A DNA stretch of 64,000 bases, taken from the NCBI GenBank assembly GCA_015680685.1, contig MNCI01010504.1, positions 319,235 through 383,234 of the forward strand, read 5' to 3'. Below are positions 61,880 to 64,000 of this stretch, one piece after another. A model generated the notes under the pieces. The model saw nothing but the letters and a program-made list of their open reading frames with translations. It made no database searches and was not told where the DNA came from. Origin of the DNA: Gnetum montanum (lineage: Eukaryota; Streptophyta; Gnetopsida; Gnetales; Gnetaceae). Position numbers and translations under genes: made by a program. How positions within the stretch are numbered: the stretch's first letter is position 1; the number at the start of each line of letters is the position of its first letter.

Positions 61880-62878
61880 ATGATTATATGAGAGCTAAGA
61901 CAACAAGACGACATTTGAGCTAGGATGACAAAACTAGAGCTAGGATGTCAAAACAAGAGCTGGGATACAAACAAGGTCTATAAGCCAAATGAAGATGTTC
62001 CAAGGACTACCAAGATGTCAAAATATCATAGAAATGCTCCAAAGTTCAAAGTTGACTTACAAGCCAGACATCCCATATTGATAGTAGATGTCTCAATCCT
62101 CATAGAGACATCTTAGATAAGATGTCTCAAGATTAACATCTTACTTTCTAGGTATACATCTCACTAGAATTGGAGGTATTTTTAGATAGACATCTCAACC
62201 TTGATGGGATGTACCAATTAGCCATTTCCTAGCCATTGCATGAATTTTGAGGAGTTTTTTTTGGAAACATAAAAGGTATAAAACAAAGTGAAATTCTTGA
62301 AAAATGTGCAAGTACTCTTCATTGAATATCTATCTTTGTCTACTCCAAATTGAATTGTCTTTGTTCTTCATTGATATCATCAATTGTATTACATTATATG
62401 AATTGAGGGCTTTATTATAAGAAATTTGTAAATTGAGTTACAATCTCTCCTTGATTTTTCTTCTTTCTTTGAAACCTTATAGGGTTGATGTGCTTCTTAA
62501 GAAAAGACATCTTCATTGAGCTTGTTGGAACCTTGATGAGTTGAGGTTTTTCACAGTGATAAAACACTCCTATGGAAAGCCTACATTTTGTAAAGGTTAT
62601 GGGATCCTTAAAATCATATTTTGAGCTTGTTGAAATCTTATAGGATTGAGTGTGCTCATAGTGTCGAAACACTATATGTAGAGCTCAAACTTTGTAAAGG
62701 TTTTGGTGCCTTATAAATCATATTTTTTTGGGGAACAAACATTAGAGGTTCACAAGTATTTATACTCTAAGTGTGGAAGTACCTAAGTTGGAAAACCACG
62801 TAAAAATTGTGTCTGAGTTTGGTGGTTGTAGTTGCTTTAAATTGGGGAATTTATTCAACCTTCTTTCTAAGTTCTCAA
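61880..62878 (+). repeat. Probable 5' LTR of a SIRE/Maximus-like Copia element
   Basis: It precedes a Met-tRNA-type PBS and a Copia gag. The first part is rich in AGATGTC/AGACATC phrases, then comes a TATA box (AAGGTATAAAACAAAG, near 62273). The second half has repeats built on CTTTGTAAAGGTT and GAGCTTGTTG. The start is uncertain because no second LTR is in the window. Confidence 0.6.
62516..62728 (+). repeat. Tandem repeat (~107 bp, two copies) inside the Copia LTR
   Basis: GAGCTTGTTGGAACCTTGAT ... TTTTGTAAAGGTTATGGGAT CCTTAAAATCATATTT at 62517-62622 is followed by GAGCTTGTTGAAATCTTATA ... CTTTGTAAAGGTTTTGGTGC CTTATAAATCATATTT, in step. Confidence 0.75.
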
Positions 62879-62885
62879 TCCTAAG

Positions 62886-62897
62886 TGTATTAGAGCC
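62886..62897 (+). other. Primer-binding site (initiator Met tRNA type), decayed
   Basis: TGTATTAGAGCC corresponds to TGGTATCAGAGCC with one missing G and one C-to-T change. It lies between the LTR-like region and gag. Confidence 0.6.
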
Positions 62898-62939
62898 TAG
62901 TACAACCAATTTTGAGTGTAATAATGTAGGAGTAAATGA

Positions 62940-64000
62940 TGGAAGGATGATCATACACCAAGCCAAAAATGTTTAATAGGATCAACTTTACATTCTGGAA
63001 GACTCAAATACAAGAATTATTTAAGTACATGAGGTTCATAGTTTGGGCATTCATCTTGGATGGATGCACTCAACTTATTAGTAGCATTTTGGGTAGTAAA
63101 GGTACCGCAAGAGGTAAGTAATCTAAACTTTCAAATTTTGATACCTCTTCTTTAGAATCTTGAATATGTGGTAGAAGAGGCCATATGGCCTCCAAATGCC
63201 CTAATGCTTATAGGTTACAAGAGAATTACTATAGTGAAGAAAGTAGGAGAAATAACATCTATATAATTTGGGATGATGAAGAGGAAACAAGCAATACACC
63301 TAAAGATTTACATCTTTTTTGCATAGCCTTAACCAATCAAGAATCCATCAATGATCCAATATTTGATGATGAAGCTCAGGAAGATAAGAAAGAAAAAAAT
63401 ATCTACACTAGTTGGGATGATGAGTTTAGTGAAAAAGAAATTGATGACTTGTTGACAAACTCACATCTTATCTACATATCTCTTGCACATGAAGCTTCCA
63501 TCTCTAATACTATAGAAGAAGATGAAGAATGTGAAGGTACCATTGAAGAAAAGTATGATCTACTATGCAATGAAATTATTTCCTTTCAAATTTTTTTCTT
63601 TAAAATGAAAAAGGAATTAAAAAGAAAAAGGAGTAAAATTTTCTGAAATAAATTAGAAATTCTTAGATCTTGCAAAGGAAAACTTAGACCTAAGGGCTAA
63701 GAATCAAAACCTAACACTTTCCTGTGAGCAGATTAACAAGGATCTTTTAGATTTGAAGATCATCAATGATAGGTTAACAAAAGGGAAGGAGACTAAATAA
63801 ATCATGTTTGGGCAAGGGAAAGATCCAAATAATGAAAGAGAACTAAGTAGTCATTCCCACTATAAGACATCTACAAGCACTTCATCAAATGGGAGGTATA
63901 CACCTAGGTTTACACATGAAACCCAAATGAGAAATACTATGTATTTTTACTATGGTAATTTTTAGCATAAGAAATATCATTATTATTTATAGTCAAAGCA
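62940..64000 (+). pseudogene. SIRE/Maximus-like Copia gag, internally deleted, runs off the window
   Basis: From the ATG at 62969 the frame reads MFNRINFTFWKTQIQELFKY and WAFILDGCTQL, the P..FNG.NY..WK..M opening of Copia Gag. After only about 60 codons it reaches ICGRRGHMASKCP (a CCHC zinc knuckle with the first Cys read as Ser). The usual roughly 200-residue capsid between these is gone, yet both parts are in the same frame, with two stops. A 153-codon acidic stretch follows (63185-63646) with two WDDE blocks (IYIIWDDEEET and IYTSWDDEFSEKEIDD). After a frame change there is a coiled-coil-like ENLDLRAKNQNLTLSCEQIN and, at the window edge, YFYYGNF.HKKYHYYL, a second decayed knuckle. Confidence 0.78.

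Noticed and set aside
63185-63646. The 153-codon open frame as an intact host gene
   Set aside because: It is in frame with a CCHC knuckle and an upstream Copia gag N-terminus and lies behind an LTR and PBS, so it belongs to a Copia gag.

Overview
The window looks like intergenic DNA from a large-genome seed plant, most likely a gymnosperm (conifer, cycad or Ginkgo type). It is AT-rich, and almost everything recognisable is old, stop-riddled retrotransposon sequence. I see no intact host gene, tRNA or rRNA. Coding decay is dominated by C-to-T and G-to-A changes (CAG/CAA/CGA/TGG read as stops), as expected for long-methylated plant repeats. The plant and gymnosperm assignment is inference from element types and decay style.

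The main content is one family of Ty3/gypsy elements of the Athila/Tat type: FMDD reverse transcriptase, LGASIN-like protease, tRNA-Asp-type primer site. Six pieces are present. (A) 1-2888, the 3' end on the + strand. (B) 8845-21957, a structurally complete 13.1 kb element on the - strand with two LTRs, a PBS, a PPT-like run and a perfect 5-bp target duplication. (C) 45020-48081, the third gene with its upstream region, - strand. (D) 48082-51000, 5' LTR plus gag, + strand. (E/G) 51490-59882, third gene remnant, integrase, RNase H, RT, protease and gag, - strand. (F) 59883-61860, 5' LTR plus gag, + strand. The family carries a long third ORF between integrase and the 3' LTR, in the envelope-like position. 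Copies B and C share an apparent private TATA box and a roughly 295-bp intron just before that ORF's start codon.

Between these lie other retroelements: an L1-like LINE (+) at 3412-6330; a Copia pol with its 3' LTR (+) at 22920-25057; a gypsy gag fragment with a 34-bp-class minisatellite at 25058-26330; an L1-like LINE (-) at about 28500-31850; another L1-like LINE with ORF1, endonuclease and RT (+) at 41663-45010; and the 5' end of a SIRE/Maximus-like Copia element (+) from about 61880 to the window edge, whose gag appears internally deleted.

The stretch 31900-41240, and the shorter gaps at 6330-7609, 13440-14470, 21963-22830, 26700-28480 and 51001-51489, contain no gene I can support. They hold a few local tandem duplications and AT-rich sequence. 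Boundaries of decayed elements are approximate except where LTR ends, PBS or target duplications fix them.
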